DNA of 64,000 nt, taken from assembly GCF_000003815.2 (NCBI RefSeq), contig NC_049992.1, positions 1,706,959-1,770,958 of the forward strand. The letters run 5' to 3'. Below are positions 11,258 to 22,974 of this stretch, piece after piece. Made by a program: the position numbers and the translations under genes. Each line of letters starts with the position of its first letter. Position 1 is the first letter of the stretch. The notes under the pieces are model-generated. The model did no database searches. It worked only from the letters and a program-made list of their open reading frames with translations, and was not told the origin of the DNA. Source of the DNA: Branchiostoma floridae. Its lineage: Eukaryota; Chordata; Leptocardii; Amphioxiformes; Branchiostomatidae.

Positions 11258-14200
11258 TCAGTCCAGGCAGCAGCCGGGCTCGGCGCAGCAGACGGGCGGG
11301 CACTTGCTGCAGTGGTGCGGGTGGCGGCACTCGGTGTCGTTAACGTACGGGCAGCAGTCGAACGGGCAGCTGCTGCCGTCCTCGCCACGGCCACGGTCAC
11401 AGCGGCCGTCGCCACAGTAGGGCTCGTCGTCAGAGCTGCAGAGAGCAGGAAAAATCATGATAATCAGCTAGACAACCTTCCTCTCTTTTAAAATGTGTTT
11501 CTGGAAATATTGACAGTGGCCGTCGCCATAGTAACGCCCACCGTCGGAGCTGCCGAAAATGCTAGTTTGTGTTTCAAAACGTGTTGAAAAGGGAGTGGAA
11601 AGGTCTCTTTATTTAAAACAATATTGAAACAACTACATGATTCTTTCACTGTTGGAAACAACTACATGTAGTTGCAGCATCTGTATATTGACATTATTAT
11701 TGCATGAGGCAAATTTCAGTCTTCGGACTACTGCCTTGTACTTTGTGTGTGTTATTATAAAGCAGCCCTCGTCGACTCGACGGACGAACAACGTCATATA
11801 CCTAAACCTGTTCTAACTATCATCAAAGTTGTTGATTTGGGTTATCAGCATTATGTGATTCTAGATTTCCCAAAGTTCCTGAAACATAGCAGGAGTTTTC
11901 CCTCACCCGTCCCCTTGTGCGGCTGCCAGGGCGGCTCTCTCACAGCGCAGCTCCAGGCACTTACTGTGCAGCCAGCAGAACGCCGCGCCGGCGTAGATGT
12001 ACCGCTTGTCGCACCTGGGGGGGGGGGGGGTGCCGATTAGAGCTGTCCGTTCATTCACTCACTCACTCATTCATTCATTCACTCACTCAGCGCCGGCGTA
12101 GATGGCGGATAGGGGCAGGTTAGAGCAGTCCGTTCATTCACTCGTTCATTCACTCACTCACTCACTCACTCACTCACTCACTCACTCACTCACTCACTCA
12201 CTCACTCATTCACTCATTCACTCACTCACTCACTCACTCACTTATTCCGGTATAGATGTACCGCTTGTCACACCTGTGGTGGATAGGGGCAGGTTAGAGC
12301 TGTCCGTTCATTCACTCATTCATTCATTTATCCACTCATTCATTCATTCACTCATTCATTCACTCATTCAGTACCGACATAGATGTACCGCTTGTCACAC
12401 CTGTGGGATGGGGTGGGGGTGATGGGGACAGGTTAGAGCCATCCATCTTTACATACATTCATTCATTCATTCACTCATTCATTTGTCACACCTGTATGTG
12501 GGTTGCGGGAGTTAGATCACTGTTCTTGTCACTTGGGCCATTAATTCATTCTTCATTCAATCATTCATTCATCTATTCGTCGATGAAGTTGACACCTAGT
12601 TAGGTACTAACATACACAAAGTAGCAGTTACTCAAGCAAATAGATAAAATTTGGAAACGGGCAGACGTTTCTCCGGGACAGCGTCTGCTGTTTTTCGTCA
12701 GTGACTGTACGACTGAGAGTCTTAGACTAAAATTGGATTTGCGTGATCTGCATAATCTCACGCTTGTAATATGTGTAAGAGTATGAGTTAATGGCAACAA
12801 AGCACAACTTGAAATATTTTCCTTATGTATGAAATCTGTTGAACGATTTGTCAAATGTTCTGTCGCTCATCAATCGCAGCCTGTAGTGGAAAGGGGAGTA
12901 AACTAAAACATACCATTGACAAAGAGTAACGGCGTAATATAAAGGGATTTGAGTCATTTACTAGTCGGACGTTGAATATGGTACCTGCGCGTCCTTTTGT
13001 TTCCGGTAAACAATTCTCGTGTTTCGTGAATATATCATGACGCACAGAAGTTCCGTTTACCACCAGTGCACAAACATTTATGCCATGTTGTATATCCGGA
13101 ACGCCTCTTACAACAACATATTCGAATAGAATACTCACAACAGTGGAGAAGTATTTTACTATTTTACTCAAGAAGACATCTTTCCTCGAACCTTAGATAA
13201 GCGGCCAAATCTGAAAAATGAAACGCTATTTTGGCATGCGTTGCCTTAGGTAAAATAAAGGTTGAAAACCGATATAATATTTCAGTTGTTTTAAATTTAC
13301 CATGTCTTTTCCTGTAATGTTTTCTTGTCTATAGTGAGCCGCATATGTTTACTAATATTGATATTTGGTAAGTTTGAAGGAGGGGGCTTAGCATTTATCA
13401 TCGTAGCCGACGTAGGCTTCTTCTATCTTCCCACACATTGTTTATTTCTTTTGTACACTTCTCCGTATATGAAGGCTTCTTTTGTGCAAATAGACCAATA
13501 AACAGAAACACCCTCACCTCTCCCTGACCGCGGCCTGGCCCTCACAGCCCCCGCAGCGGAACGTGCTGACCGGCTCCCCGGCCCCCAGGTCCTGCCCGCA
13601 CGGCCCGCAGTAAGCGCCTTTAGCGGACGCGAGGTACGTGGTCTGGGGGGAGGAGAAAAGAAAAGTATGGGTATGTTATATAGTAGCCGATGATGACATG
13701 TTTCCAGGTAAGTGGTCTGGTGAGAGGGGAGAAGCACAACGTCATGTATTCGCAAGTTAAGCCATGTTCCTCTTTACTTACTCACCTCCCTGGCTCTGTA
13801 GAGTAGCAGAAAATTGGCCAAAATGCGATGGATAATTACCTTCGACAAGAAGGTTATGTTTTCGGTGTGTGTTTATATGTGTGAGTGTATTTGTCGGTGT
13901 ATGTGCGTGTGTGTGTCTGTGTGTGTGTGTCTGTGTGCCAGTGTCTCTCTCTGTGTGTCTGTGTGTGCCAGTGTACTTGTGTGTGTGTGTGTGTGTGCGT
14001 GTGTGAGAGAGAGAGGGTGTGTGTGTGTGTGTTTGTGTGAGAGAGTGTGTGCGTATGTTTGTGTGTGTATCGGTGATTAAGTGTGCATGTCTGTGTATCT
14101 GTGCGTGTGTGTGTGAACGGCATAAAAATGGCATATCAGGTACACGATATGACACGTGCGGTTTTCATGATATGTGAGGATGAGGATTGATATCACTTGT

Positions 14201-14504
14201 AATTATGAGATGTTGTGCGCTATATGTTATGTTGTCCATGTCAAGAATCAGTCAACATCATGAGTATTACGTGCAAATCCTCTAAAACCCCACCAACCTT
14301 GCCGCAGACGGGCTGCCCGTTGTTCTCGTCGCAGTCGTTGCAGCAGACGTAGTGCTGCATGTGCAGCAGCCCGCCATCTTTGAAGTAAGCGCACTGCCCC
14401 TCGGGAGCCTGCTGCAAGTCCTCGGGAACCTCCCCGTCGGCTCCCCGACACCGGCCGGGCAGCGCGGCGGCCGCACAGAGAACCAGGAGCGCGAGGTGAG
14501 ACAT
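11258..14504 (-). CDS. secreted cysteine-rich protein, paralogue A (4 exons, 205 residues)
   Basis: Exons (-): 14504-14298, 13642-13518, 12014-11907, 11435-11258. Junctions are GT-AG with phases 0, 2, 2, and the sum is 618 nt ending in TGA. Residues 1-21 are a clear signal peptide (MSHLALLVLCAAAALPG, then small residues). The mature chain has 25 cysteines. Exon 1 carries HYVCCNDCDENNG and PVCG; exon 2 has YCGPC and FRCGGC. Exon 3 has RCDKRY, FCWLHSKC and LRC. Exon 4 opens with a CGDGxC...GED..SCPxDC motif, known from many secreted proteins, and ends in CPPVCC and GCCLD. No transmembrane segment is seen, so it is presumably extracellular and disulfide-rich. It is the downstream member of a tandem pair with 16372-18256. 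I do not recognise the family; a structural, matrix or defence role is only speculation. Exon 3's acceptor has a run of 14 C as its pyrimidine tract. Confidence 0.85.
12040..12560. repeat. (ACTC/ATTC)n microsatellite inside intron 2 of paralogue A
   Basis: Long runs of CACT and CATT tetranucleotides are interrupted by three or four copies of a longer phrase containing TAGATGTACCGCTTGTCACA and GGGCAGGTTAGAGC. That phrase copies the 5' part of exon 3 (12000-12014) with adjacent intron, so the exon edge has been carried into the array. Confidence 0.85.
13866..14122. repeat. (GT)n-rich microsatellite in intron 1 of paralogue A
   Basis: A TG/TGTG-dominated run with GAGAGA interruptions on the + strand. 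It produces long spurious open frames on both strands. Confidence 0.9.
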
Positions 14505-14513
14505 CGCGGAGAC

Positions 14514-14640
14514 GGCAAAAGAGTCAGGGAGCTATAGTACGACTGGATACGGAGAGGGCAGAAGAGACTCGGGGCTATCGTACGACTGGATACGGAGAGG
14601 GCAGAAGACTCGGGAGCTATCGTACGACTGGATACCGGGC
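14514..14640. repeat. about 50-bp unit repeated 2.5-3 times upstream of paralogue A
   Basis: Units share CTATCGTACGACTGGATACG and GAGAGGGCAGAAGA. They lie between the conserved promoter block (14681-14753) and the start codon at 14504, so they would be transcribed as 5' leader. Paralogue B lacks them. Confidence 0.8.
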
Positions 14641-14680
14641 TACGCGTCAATGCGAGACGCCACGCAGGATTCTGTCGACT

Positions 14681-14753
14681 TTGTAAAACTGGAAACGTGG
14701 CACGATAACTTACCAGGATGTGCCGCTATCAAATCACTCCGCGTGCTTACCTG
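14681..14753 (-). promoter_or_regulatory. promoter block of paralogue A, shared with paralogue B
   Basis: On the + strand it reads TTTGTAAAACTGGAAACGTG, GCAC, then AGGATGTG, AAATCACTCCGC and TTACCTG, in the same order and similar spacing as 18291-18370 upstream of paralogue B. Most other flanking sequence of the pair is not alignable by eye, so this is either retained from a recent duplication or selected. The TATA position is degenerate here (TTTTACAAAG on the gene strand). Confidence 0.65.
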
Positions 14754-14755
14754 AA

Positions 14756-16371
14756 AACATGTCATCATCGGCTACTAACGTTAGACAGTTACACCCACAC
14801 TGTATACACCTGCGTTTCTATTTTTCGGATAGTTCCATAGCCTTTTTAACGCCGTAGGTGCAGTGGGTTGTAATCCATTGTGTCTAGGGCACGGTATTGG
14901 ATGCCGCAGTCCATCCCTCCATTTCACCTCATTTTAATCTCCAACTGAAGTCAGGTACCCATTTCTACACCTGGGTGGGGTGAGGAAGGTCGTGTCAAGT
15001 GCCTTTCCCATGGCCAAGAGCAAAAGGTCAGTAGCACGACAGGATTTGAACAGAACTGTCTTCTGGGCCAAACACCCTGTAGTTATGCAACACGACCCCA
15101 CTTTTGCATACGTATTTTAATTAATGAAATGATCACCATTATCAATAGGAGTGAAGTGAGTACATGTACGTAACTAGGAGGTTTGGATGCCTATGGCCAA
15201 TGTGCGACGACGGGAGAACTCTGTGTTCTCAATGAAACAAGGATATGCTGTTGTGAAAATCGCGTAGACACCTGTTTATGTATAACTATATAAACCGGTA
15301 TCACTCAGGTGCCATTGTGAACCACAACAATGCCGGCCAATATTACTTTCAATTGTTTTCTTTTAGATTGGCCACATACAACTACTTTTTTGGTACAAAA
15401 TACCTTTTGAAATTATCCTTAAGCTTGTTGGACTGTCACAAATACGTAGAAGTCATGTCTGCCGTATTTTCACATGAGATGTGACATGGAAAGCGTTCTA
15501 TAATCAGAGCCTACCACTTTGTAGTTTTTTAAATCAAAGACGGCCCGGTTATGACATGGCACTCGGCTACCTTTTAGATATCATGATGGTACACAGGACA
15601 CACCGAGAAACCTACACCAGAGGCTGCGACCAAAGATTTGGCAGATAACTTACGAACTTCAAAGATAAGGAAAGGTTTTTAAACGTTTTGTTATACTTAA
15701 TATATTGCATCATAATGTAATTATGGAACAATCAAGGATGAAACTGAAAAAAAAAAACGAATTATACTTGCTGCGTCTCTTAAGTAGTAGTAAGTAGCCT
15801 CTTAAAAGATGATGATAGATGATGATGATGAAGGATAAAACAAATCCAATTTCTGTCTCTGTACAACCGTTCATCGATCGCCATCTACTTAAAAGATCCT
15901 TAAATATTCACATGATAGGAGACATTGTTTCGACTGGCACTGAAAAATGGTACTTTGAGGGTCCAATTATTCAGGCTAGTTAGGAAGTGTTGGGATGGGT
16001 AAGCCTCACCTTCTGTGGGGACTGGATAAGGTGACATAATGTTAAAGCGAATGAACGTAGTATAGAGACAAAAGGTGTTCCTTCTGCTACATGCTGGAGT
16101 TTCGTCCCCATTTGCTCAGTAGCTGTTATTTTTGTGTGTTTCCGCATACTTTGGCCACAGCGACAGCAAATGAGCACAAATCTATGAACATAAATTGCTT
16201 AATATGATAATTTACCAAGTACCGAAAATAGCACAGAGAAAACATAACTTTCTTGGCGAAGGTAATTTTATTCCCCTTCCATATGTTCGGCTAAGTAAAT
16301 TTCTGTATTAGGATGGCAGGTTAACGTTAACATTTCTGGCTTGTCAATGCCATGCTTATACTGACATTTCC
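14756..16371. other. intergenic between the two Cys-rich genes
   Basis: About 14860-15110 resembles an interspersed repeat. It has phrases such as ACACCTGGGTGGGGTGAGGA, AAGTGCCTTTCCCATGGCCA and AGGATTTGAACAGAACTGTC, the last reminiscent of a tRNA-related SINE region; this is unproven. A GATGAT microsatellite lies near 15810. A probable polyadenylation signal for paralogue B lies at 16267-16272. Confidence 0.45.
16267..16272 (-). terminator. candidate polyadenylation signal (AATAAA) of paralogue B
   Basis: AATAAA on the - strand (TTTATT on +), about 100 nt beyond the stop codon at 16372-16374. Confidence 0.5.
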
Positions 16372-18256
16372 TTAGCCCATGCAACAGCCAGGTTGCGAAC
16401 AGCATAACGGTGGACACTGGTAATTGCAACCGCGCCTACACGTCTCCGGGTTGTACCTGGGGCAGCAGTCGAAAGGACAGTTGTAGTGGTCTTCGCCGGG
16501 ATCACACTCGTCGTTCCCACAAAATGCATCATACATGTAACTGCGAACATATATGAAAAAAATATTTAACATAGATTGTGCGTTTTGCCTCGTGCACCTG
16601 AAGAAAGCTTGTTCTGTGATTTTGAACTGATTCTTTTTTGCAGTATAGACTTTTCGAGGTACGATAAAAAGTCTTTTTCTTTACATATATTTAAAAAAAG
16701 TTCACAACGAAACAATGCATAAGGAGCCATGCTGTATCGTGATGACAGATGTTTGTTTACCTTAGACTTGAAAAAGTTTTAGATTGCATTCTACAGGGAA
16801 GCTTGTTAACATGTTGTACTTTCTATTTAAGAAAAGGGGAGAAAAAATTTATGTCACATGTATTTGTCCCACCTGCCACTTTGCAGCAAGGCCTGTTTAT
16901 CTTCTCCATCTTGGGGGAAAAGCCTCTTACAGCGCAGTGCAAAGCAATCAGCCCAGACCCAGCAAAATCCCTTGAAAACCCACCAGTACCTCCTATCGCA
17001 CCTGTTGGTATGTGTTGCGAAAGCGTCATTGATAATCCAGAAAGTTAATACAATATATTTTCGGCATGACCACACAGTTGTGCAGATACAGTAGGTTGGT
17101 GAGACTAGAAGTCCTTATAATTTCCTTCTAGCCATAGTTGCAGGATGTGACCGACAGAGCCTCTACTTATTACGCTTACATGTACATGTATTATTCTCGC
17201 GGATGTCATCAATATAAACAAATCAACATGGTCTTATCATAGAGCACATACAGATTTGGTTTAACTGAATTACAGTAATAGAACAGGTAGGATTATATAC
17301 TGTACTACAATCCACCAACGACAATTTGTAATAGAGACATAGGTTCGAACAAAAAAGCATGTAGCTCTTGTAGCGGGTGTCAGAACCCATCTGTAACGTA
17401 CTAGTGTAGCCAATAATGAATCACACGGACGGAAGTATCTATGTCTAAAATGTTTACCTGTATCTGCCCTAGATGATAAGTTGCGGCTAATAAGTAACAG
17501 TTCCACAATTTCTAAAAATTTCAAGAATATACTTGAATACATTCTACTTCTATTTAGGTTTTCATCACTCACACGGCCTTCACTGTAGTTTGGCCTGCGC
17601 AGCCCCCACAGTCAAAGGGCTCGTTCTTGCTCCGGGCAATGCCATCGTCTTCCCCGCATTTACCGCAGTAGTCCCCATCACTGGCTTTATCGTAGACAGT
17701 CTGTAAGACGAAATGTATTGATCAATATGAACATGTATATTGATCGATACATTTCTTCCGACGCAAAGACATATCAAGTTGCCTAAAGTCGCTATCAATA
17801 CATAGATACTAGCACAGTGCACAACACGGGTCCAAACGAGTTTTGCGTCGAAAGGTTTACATCAAGTTTCATACCAGCCCCTTACTGTCTGTAGCGTCTT
17901 GTGCAAATGTGTAGCCCAGGCGCTATAGAAATAGAAATGGGTACCGCTTCTATATATTTGTTAAAGACGCACGGTCAACTTTCACTTTTTTGCTTTGCTT
18001 CCCGAAAACCGTTAGGTCTGGCGAACGAGGTGATACGCACAGCGGATTACATGTACAATGTTTTTCTACTCACCCCGCCGCATACGGGGTCTCCGTCATT
18101 CTCGTCACAGTTGTTGCAACAGACATAGAAGTGCAGTTTCTTCGGGCCGCCCCAATTGTAATAGCAGCATTGCCCCTCAGGGGGATTAGCAGCGCCCAGG
18201 CACTGGCCTGGGAACGCGGCGACCACACAGAGTACGAACAGCGCTACAAGTGCCAT
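16372..18256 (-). CDS. secreted cysteine-rich protein, paralogue B (4 exons, 202 residues)
   Basis: Exons (-): 18256-18074, 17700-17573, 17001-16873, 16540-16372. All junctions are GT-AG, phases 0, 2, 2 as in paralogue A, and the sum is 609 nt ending in TAA. Residues 1-21 are a signal peptide (MALVALFVLCVVAAFPGQ). The mature chain has 26 cysteines; all 25 of paralogue A have a counterpart. Landmarks: FYVCCNNCDENDG and PVCGG (exon 1), YCGKC and FDCGGC (exon 2), VCDRRY, FCWVWADC and LRC (exon 3), CGNDECDPGEDHYNCPFDC, CPPLCC and GCCMG (exon 4). The tail of exon 3, between LRC and its donor, diverges most between the paralogues in length and sequence. It is expressed presumably from a TATA promoter close to the start codon (18288-18295). 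The family is unrecognised. Confidence 0.87.
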
Positions 18257-18287
18257 CGTCCAGAAAGTGTGACGTGGCGATATGTGA

Positions 18288-18370
18288 TATTTATAAAACT
18301 CAAAAGTGGAAACGTGGCACTGACATGTTACAAGGATGTGAAGTTTTGAAATTACTCCGCCTGTATACCT
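18288..18370 (-). promoter_or_regulatory. TATA box and conserved upstream block of paralogue B
   Basis: TATAAATA on the - strand at 18295-18288, about 31 nt before the ATG, implies a very short 5' leader. Directly upstream (18301-18370, + strand reading) come AGTGGAAACGTGGCAC, AAGGATGTG, AATTACTCCGC and TATACCTG, matching the block before paralogue A. Confidence 0.65.
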
Positions 18371-21300
18371 GTTCCTGTATATACTATTGCGTTTTCTTTC
18401 TTTAATATAACACTGGTACCGGTTAGTAGGGCATTCCTCTTTTCATTCCAAGACATTGGTTTGGTACGGATTCAAGGTGGTCACATTTATCTATTGAAGT
18501 AAAAAGCGCCTTTCGAAGTTAGCCATTGTGGACAGTTGCCAATACCCAAAAAAGTCGTGTCGGACGTATCTGTATGTGAGGTGTGATGTGTCTGAGGTCA
18601 AGACCGCATACCTCCACAATGCAAGATGAAAAAATCGGTTTGTCGCTATTGAACGATAAATTAACCCCGTAATTATAAAGACTATGTATTTTACAGAAAA
18701 TTGGAAGAAGGAAAAGAAATTAAAAAGAGCGCACGTCGAAATCTTTCATTCAGGCTCTAGTTAACATTAGTAAGAAATGTGCAACTGGAAAACATGATGC
18801 AAGTTACTGAAATTCCTATTCATCATATGGCACATGGAATGCTTCTTATAGTAATAAGTTAGTAGTACACGACATGTAACGAAATACAAGCTGTAAACTC
18901 TCGTACATGGTCTCCGCCATTTTATGTATAATTAGCACGCTCCGCCCAAACCGCAATGTTTCCTAGCGTAGTTAATAATGGGTTAGTGAAGCTTTTTGAC
19001 TCGGATTCAAATCCAATTAAGTTTATGCCATTTCTTTTTTCTTGCGTTGTATTCGTAGTTGAAATGTTCCTTTACATACGTTTTTGTAAGCCCTGAAAAG
19101 TTATGAAACGAACAACATTGCATAAACCGCTCAATGATATGACAACGCCGGAGGCTACAACCTGTTGCCAAAACAGTCTTTTGGACATGCACGTAGTGAG
19201 GGAATGTTTACTTTTACTTTTCATAGCGATCCAACAGGATTTCGCTCAGCTCTTATGTAACTTGAAGCGCAAACATGAGTCATTATCATCCGGCAGATGA
19301 AAAGAGCTAGCATTGACTTTGTCAGTGCTTTATACTTTTACTTTCCCTTGAATAGCGCATCAAAAAAGTGTCTCTTGCCAAATGAAGTCCTGCAATTATC
19401 GAGTGACTGAATGTTGAGCTATATGGGGAGAATTGATTTGATTTATTTGGGGTCATGTAAAAGTCAATTAAAGCCAGACAATTTGCTGCAACGAAGCTAT
19501 TAGTGTAATAATAGAATAACAGGAGTTATCTTGTCTATGTTCAGGCATAGAAAGGGTTGAAATATTTATTACATTTGAGTTGTGAACATCTGCTCCCATG
19601 TACATCAGTTATTGGACTGGAAAATGAGGTCCTTGAATCCCATTTTAAGTGGCAATGATTTCTCACCCAGTGAATTCACCAGAAATTGGATAAGAGTTCT
19701 TGGAGCAGTACATGCCAGTTCTATGCTGTTCTCAGTGGAAGTACCATGCGAATCTCTGATAAATACAGTCTTCATTTACAGCAGTGAAGGAAACAGACAC
19801 AACACAATTACCTTGCAAAAAATATGTTAAATTCATCAAGTATTTTTGCAATGAAGACCATCAAAATATATTGTGGAAGATCGGTAACATTAGCTAAAAC
19901 ATACACAGAAACTGCACTTCATTTGCATTCGATAGTTGCATTGCATTTGCTCTATTCTATCTATAGCTCACCTATAAAACTACACTATCTCTAATTGAAC
20001 ACGAAGTTGATTAAAAAGAAAAAAAAAGATAGGCAATTCATCCTCAAACAATTCTATAATGATAACATGTCTAAAACTGCTCATAGTTACACACTATCAG
20101 AACTTACGTATGCTGCAAGTCATCAACATTAGTATAACCTTATATCTGGCAGGACACGCCTGTCCAACACCCCAAGCCATCTGTGTACCTTAATAAAGGT
20201 AGAGCCATTGGTGGCTGATGGACACTGTTTTTCATACTGTCTTGCTACTGGTAAATCTCAAATCTGCTTGGAGGTTACAAAACCTACCTAATATTTCAAC
20301 CAACAAACAGGTAACTAACTAAGATAAGGCACCCAATACGTATCTAAGAATGCCGCATTGTTTGTTTGATGACAAGAATGTTGATCTTAGGTTTGCAAGA
20401 GCAAATGCATGGGGAACAGTACTAAGCTCAGTATCATGCACAAATGCAGAATACATGTAAGACATTATATAGACATAATTATACATAATTATTAAATTTC
20501 CACATAACAGAGATTTTTTGCTTCAAAACCTCTCATTTTTTTCCAGAAAGAACAACTGCATTAAGATCAGGTCTCGACTTTCAGAACCAAAATCTGAACC
20601 ATCCTAAGCTACATAATTAATGAACAGGTAACTACATGTAAGGATCTACATCTTAGGTAAGACATCCAGGTAAAATATGCCAAATAAGATCTAGCTTAAA
20701 CTCAAGGCCTGCTTTTACATTAAACTAATTTGTAAATGATATGCTGGCTTGGTTTGAATATATTGTATTACGTGTTCTGTCATATCTATAGCTATCATCC
20801 TCTTATCAAATTACATATTAGCATAAGACATCACATTGCATTGTAATAATCTTCCATATAACCGATCATCGCAGTAAAAACTGACATGGTTGCATTGTAT
20901 TGTCAATATTATCTACAGTAAAGAAAACACCTGGAAACCATGGCAACTGCCCTTTTAAGCAACATCAATTTTCATGGCCATCATTACAACTATCACTAAC
21001 CTATGAGTATCAACAACGTTATTACCTACGTAAGGCACTTCACCGTAAGGCACAGTACTGTACAGTCTATCCATGAACTACATAGCAGCCACACCTGTTG
21101 CAATCTTAAACATTTCAGATGTACGAGATTTGCACAATTCGTCCTTCATATTCCTGATCAGCCTACATGTTGGGTTGGACTTTCCTGTAAGACATCTTCC
21201 TTCAGCAGGACAGCTGCCCGATGCACAAACATGTGGGGGGATGAATAAGAAATAAGGTGCATGACTCAAATTATGGGGCATGGCTTTAAAGTCTAAAGCT

Positions 21301-21651
21301 TTTATAAATGTCTACCAAAATTCAACTCATTGTGCTGATTACTTTTGCACCTAGTAACGTTAGGTGAGAGAGACAAGGAAAAAATGGGCATGATGGAGCT
21401 GTGACCTGAGGTGTGCGGGTCAACTTGCTCTGCTGAAAGTCAGATAATCACTTCTATATAGTTGAAATACGAGGAGAATCTTCATCAAACATTTTCAAGA
21501 TGTCTTCTAAGATTTCATGGCAAACTCCACCCACACAGGTCACAGTTGTTTTTCTCGCCACTCATCTTCTGATTTTCAAAAGCACGCTGACTTTAAAGAA
21601 ATGACTGCAACCATTTGAATATGGTGGGTATTGATGAAACTATTGTATATA
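18371..21651. other. 3.3 kb without a recognised gene
   Basis: AT-rich single-copy-looking sequence. Open frames are short and show no family features. It separates the Cys-rich pair from the next - strand gene. Confidence 0.5.
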
Positions 21652-21653
21652 TA

Positions 21654-21818
21654 CAGTAGAAGCCGTTTAATCGCACGGCCTATTTGCCAGTGAATTTGGT
21701 GTAATTATCCAGCTGGTGCAATCATGCGAAGTTATCTAGCTGACCGCACCGGTTTGGGATTCCGTGCAGTTAACAGAAGTGTGCATTAATCCGATGTGCA
21801 ATTAACTGGCCTCCACTG
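21654..21818. mobile_element. 165-bp Tc1/mariner-pogo-like MITE
   Basis: The inverted ends are CAGTAGAAGCCGTTTAATCG and, on the complement, CAGTGGAGGCCAGTTAATTG, followed by CAC on both. They are flanked by TA on each side (21652-21653 and 21819-21820). TA duplication and a CAGT start fit pogo/Tigger-type elements. There is no coding capacity. Confidence 0.75.
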
Positions 21819-22974
21819 TATCATGTTCCACAATCTGAGTTGTGCACCTTATTTTTCTGGGTGAGGTCATGAACTTATTGATCACCCCTCGCACATGTAC
21901 AGTGCCACATACGCTGTATGCTGCTTGTTTCTCTGGATATGCATAAAATAGAGCTTTCTAAACACCCTACAAAAGGTCTACCTTAAAACATATTTCACTA
22001 CAATCTCTATATGATTTGATCTTGTGTAAAAACATTTTGCACTTTGCAACAATATCAATTCTTGGTCATAGCTGCCTCCTCACATATTGTGCAAACTGAA
22101 GAGAATCTTTGTTGAACACATACACAGACCTGTACCTACCCTTATGGGTATGGTTACACATATTTATAAAATATCTACACTTACCATAGCAGTAGATACC
22201 TGATATAGAATAAAGCAGTCAAACACTCATGTATGGCTTGAAGCATTTAGAATTACAGTATGAGATAAAAATTTAATGCAACAATTTTTGTTGGTTTCTG
22301 CCAACTCTTCAGTCTTATTCCCTGCATCAAAGAGCTGCAGATGTTTGCATTCCTTTTTGCTAATTACTGTTACTTACTTAATTACTGTTACTTACTTAAT
22401 TACTGCATCCAGTATTTTGTTGATGCCTTACATCAGGCTGATTTTGATATCAATTTGTTGTTTCTAAAATACTTGCATCTATATTTGCATTGCATGTGCA
22501 TAGTGGTAAAATAAAAATTGAGAAAAATACACTTTTTGTAAAAGCTATCAAAGATTGCTTTACCCAATCTTGTACAATACAATACAAATGTACTGACAGA
22601 GTTTGCTACAAGACACTTGTCACTTATTCTGCAGAATGCGTCACACTGTTTTTCATCTGACCAAAGATTTCAGATGAACTTGAGATTTTCAGGCAACAAA
22701 AGCCTTCGCTGCAAACTTGTGGTCAACAATTTGAGAAAATATGGCAAAATTTTCCTGACTGTTGTAGGAAGACAATTAATGTCATGTAGCATCAATTTTG
22801 GATGGAGAGTTTTTGTCCAACCTTATCACTTAATTTCTTTATGTGCTGTTCATGAAACTGGCACCAATCTGGGAACAGCATTCTGGCTTTTCCACTAGTT
22901 CACACTTTCTGCTTCTTACCTCCTCCTGAAGCCATGCTACCATGACCTCCTGACCCTGAATATGACCCCTGACC
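21819..22974. other. downstream flank of the 8-exon gene, no gene recognised
   Basis: Contains a short tandem TTACTTACTTAATTACTG near 22370-22400. The 3' UTR of the gene ending at 22975 probably lies here, but I could not pick a clear polyadenylation signal. Confidence 0.45.

Noticed and set aside
12102-12422. Frame of THSL repeats (106 codons)
   Set aside because: Translation of the ACTC microsatellite in an intron.
12851-13171. 106-codon - strand frame between exons 2 and 3 of paralogue A
   Set aside because: No homologous segment in paralogue B, no signal peptide or domain; it lies in an intron.
13778-14155. His/Thr-rich and Cys/Val-rich frames on both strands
   Set aside because: Translation of a (GT)n microsatellite.
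14860-15110. tRNA gene or SINE with an internal promoter
   Set aside because: The phrase GGATTTGAACAGAACTG hints at a B-box-like region, but no cloverleaf can be drawn and no tail or target duplication is visible; noted only as repeat-like.
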